The notes under the pieces: model-generated
What the model saw: only the letters and a program-made list of their open reading frames with translations
The model's database searches: none
What the model was told of the DNA's origin: nothing
Program-made: the position numbers and the translations under genes
In this document: positions 63,369 to 64,000 of the stretch, one piece after another
Numbering within the stretch: the first letter of the stretch is position 1
How the letters are laid out: each line of letters starts with the position of its first letter
Source of the DNA: Dactylonectria macrodidyma
Taxonomy: Eukaryota; Ascomycota; Sordariomycetes; Hypocreales; Nectriaceae
Assembly (NCBI GenBank): GCA_020744425.1
Contig: JAGMUV010000021.1
Location: 434,001 to 498,000 of the forward strand
DNA: 64,000 nucleotides
Direction of reading: 5' to 3'

Positions 63369-64000
63369 TTACTGTTTTTGCACATTATTCGCCATATCTT
63401 CCCTCAAAGAACAGTAATGTGCTATACAAGCTCTCGTAGTAAGGTGATCAGATCCAAGAACTGCCACATAACCGCTACAGGCTCTCTCATACAGCTTCGC
63501 CGCCTCTGAAAAGCGGGTCTGTCTGTGGAAGAGGTATGCGAGGTTGTAAACGCTTGTGAGCGTGTCTGGATGCTCTCTGCCGAGCACCTTCTCCCGAGCA
63601 TCCAGAGCTCGTCGGTCCATCTGCTCTGCCTCTTCGTACTTTCCCCGGTCTCGCAGCACTAATGCAAGATTGCTGATGCTCGTGAGCGTAGAAGGATGCT
63701 CTCTGCCGAGCACTTTCTCCCGAGCATCTAGAGCTCGTCGGTTCATCTGCTCTGCCTCCTCGTACTTTCCCTGGTATTGCAGCACTAACGCAAGATTGTT
63801 AACGCTTGTGAGCGTGTTTGGATGCTCTCTGCCAAGTAATCTCTCCCTTATCTCCAGAGCACGTTGATTCATCTTCTTAGCCTCCTCATATATCCCTTTC
63901 TTCCATCGGTACCAGGCGAGCCATACATGCACCGCTCCGTACAACGCACCACTGGTCTATTAGTCATCATAAGATCTAAGTGAAGATCTTCTCGTGAGGT
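63369..64000 (-). CDS. TPR (kinesin-light-chain type) C-terminal part of a larger gene, cut by window edge
   Basis: The last exon runs from about 63959 (after an AATAG acceptor) to the stop at 63369. It holds four TPR units of about 42 residues: YEEAKKMNQRALEIRERLLG, REHPNTLTSVNNLALVLQYQ, the same with REHPSTLTSISNLALVLRD and REHPDTLTSVYNLAYLFHRQ, then a closing unit YERACSGYVAVLGSDHLTTR. Such arrays are the C-terminal recognition domain of fungal NB-ARC/NACHT-TPR proteins, often with a patatin-like phospholipase or nucleoside phosphorylase at the N-terminus. That part lies beyond this window. Units 2 and 3 are almost identical, suggesting recent duplication. No damage is seen in the visible part. 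Confidence 0.8.

Noticed and set aside
1..64000. CRISPR arrays, bacterial operons, riboswitches
   Set aside because: Spliced genes and fungal families show a eukaryotic genome. The only regular array is the protein-coding ankyrin-like repeat.

Overview
The window reads as accessory, transposon-rich DNA from a filamentous ascomycete, probably a Sordariomycete. The evidence is short GT-AG introns of about 45-140 bases, fungus-specific families (multi-LysM proteins, fungal rhodopsin-like membrane proteins, DUF3425 bZIP, Fot/pogo and Crypton transposons, NACHT proteins of the vegetative-incompatibility type) and RIP-like C-to-T damage in old copies. The order is inferred from family make-up, and no species is claimed. 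Exon joins quoted here were made by hand from GT/AG sites and reading-frame continuity.

Left part (1-8.5 kb): a gene graveyard. It holds the C-terminal end of a WD40 NLR with a frameshift, a kinesin-light-chain-type TPR remnant, a broken PaaI-type thioesterase and a stop-riddled CHAT-protease domain. Next (8.5-15.8 kb) is a three-level nest. A minus-strand LINE has its gag gene split by a pogo transposon. That pogo copy has its right terminal repeat split by an apparently intact Crypton tyrosine-recombinase element. Fragments of another transposase and of a plus-strand LINE reverse transcriptase follow at 15.9-16.4 kb.

Middle (17-30 kb and 35-44 kb): host-type genes. An F-box gene (+) converges on a four-LysM gene (-) whose 5' end is cut by a transposase fragment. 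Then come an intact two-exon glutathione transferase, an intact pogo copy, a DUF3425 bZIP, a medium-chain reductase and a complete three-exon P450. The last two lie side by side on one strand and could be a small secondary-metabolism unit. Further on are a six-exon secreted beta-propeller lactonase-like gene (35-36.5 kb) and two fungal rhodopsin-like genes (37-38.8 and 42.8-44.3 kb), one carrying a compensated pair of frameshifts.

Right part (44-64 kb): retroelement debris, a Myb/SANT-like gene with one in-frame TAG, and a large NLR (50.1-55.1 kb) with an N-terminal membrane anchor, alpha/beta-hydrolase, NACHT and ankyrin-like array of 16 nearly identical units. A second F-box/LysM convergent pair follows (57.7-61.2 kb), paralogous to the first, then a three-unit TTAGGG tract, a third pogo copy and a TPR gene running off the window edge. 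The duplicated F-box/LysM module, the repeat-diversified NLR and the nested transposons are the most notable contents.
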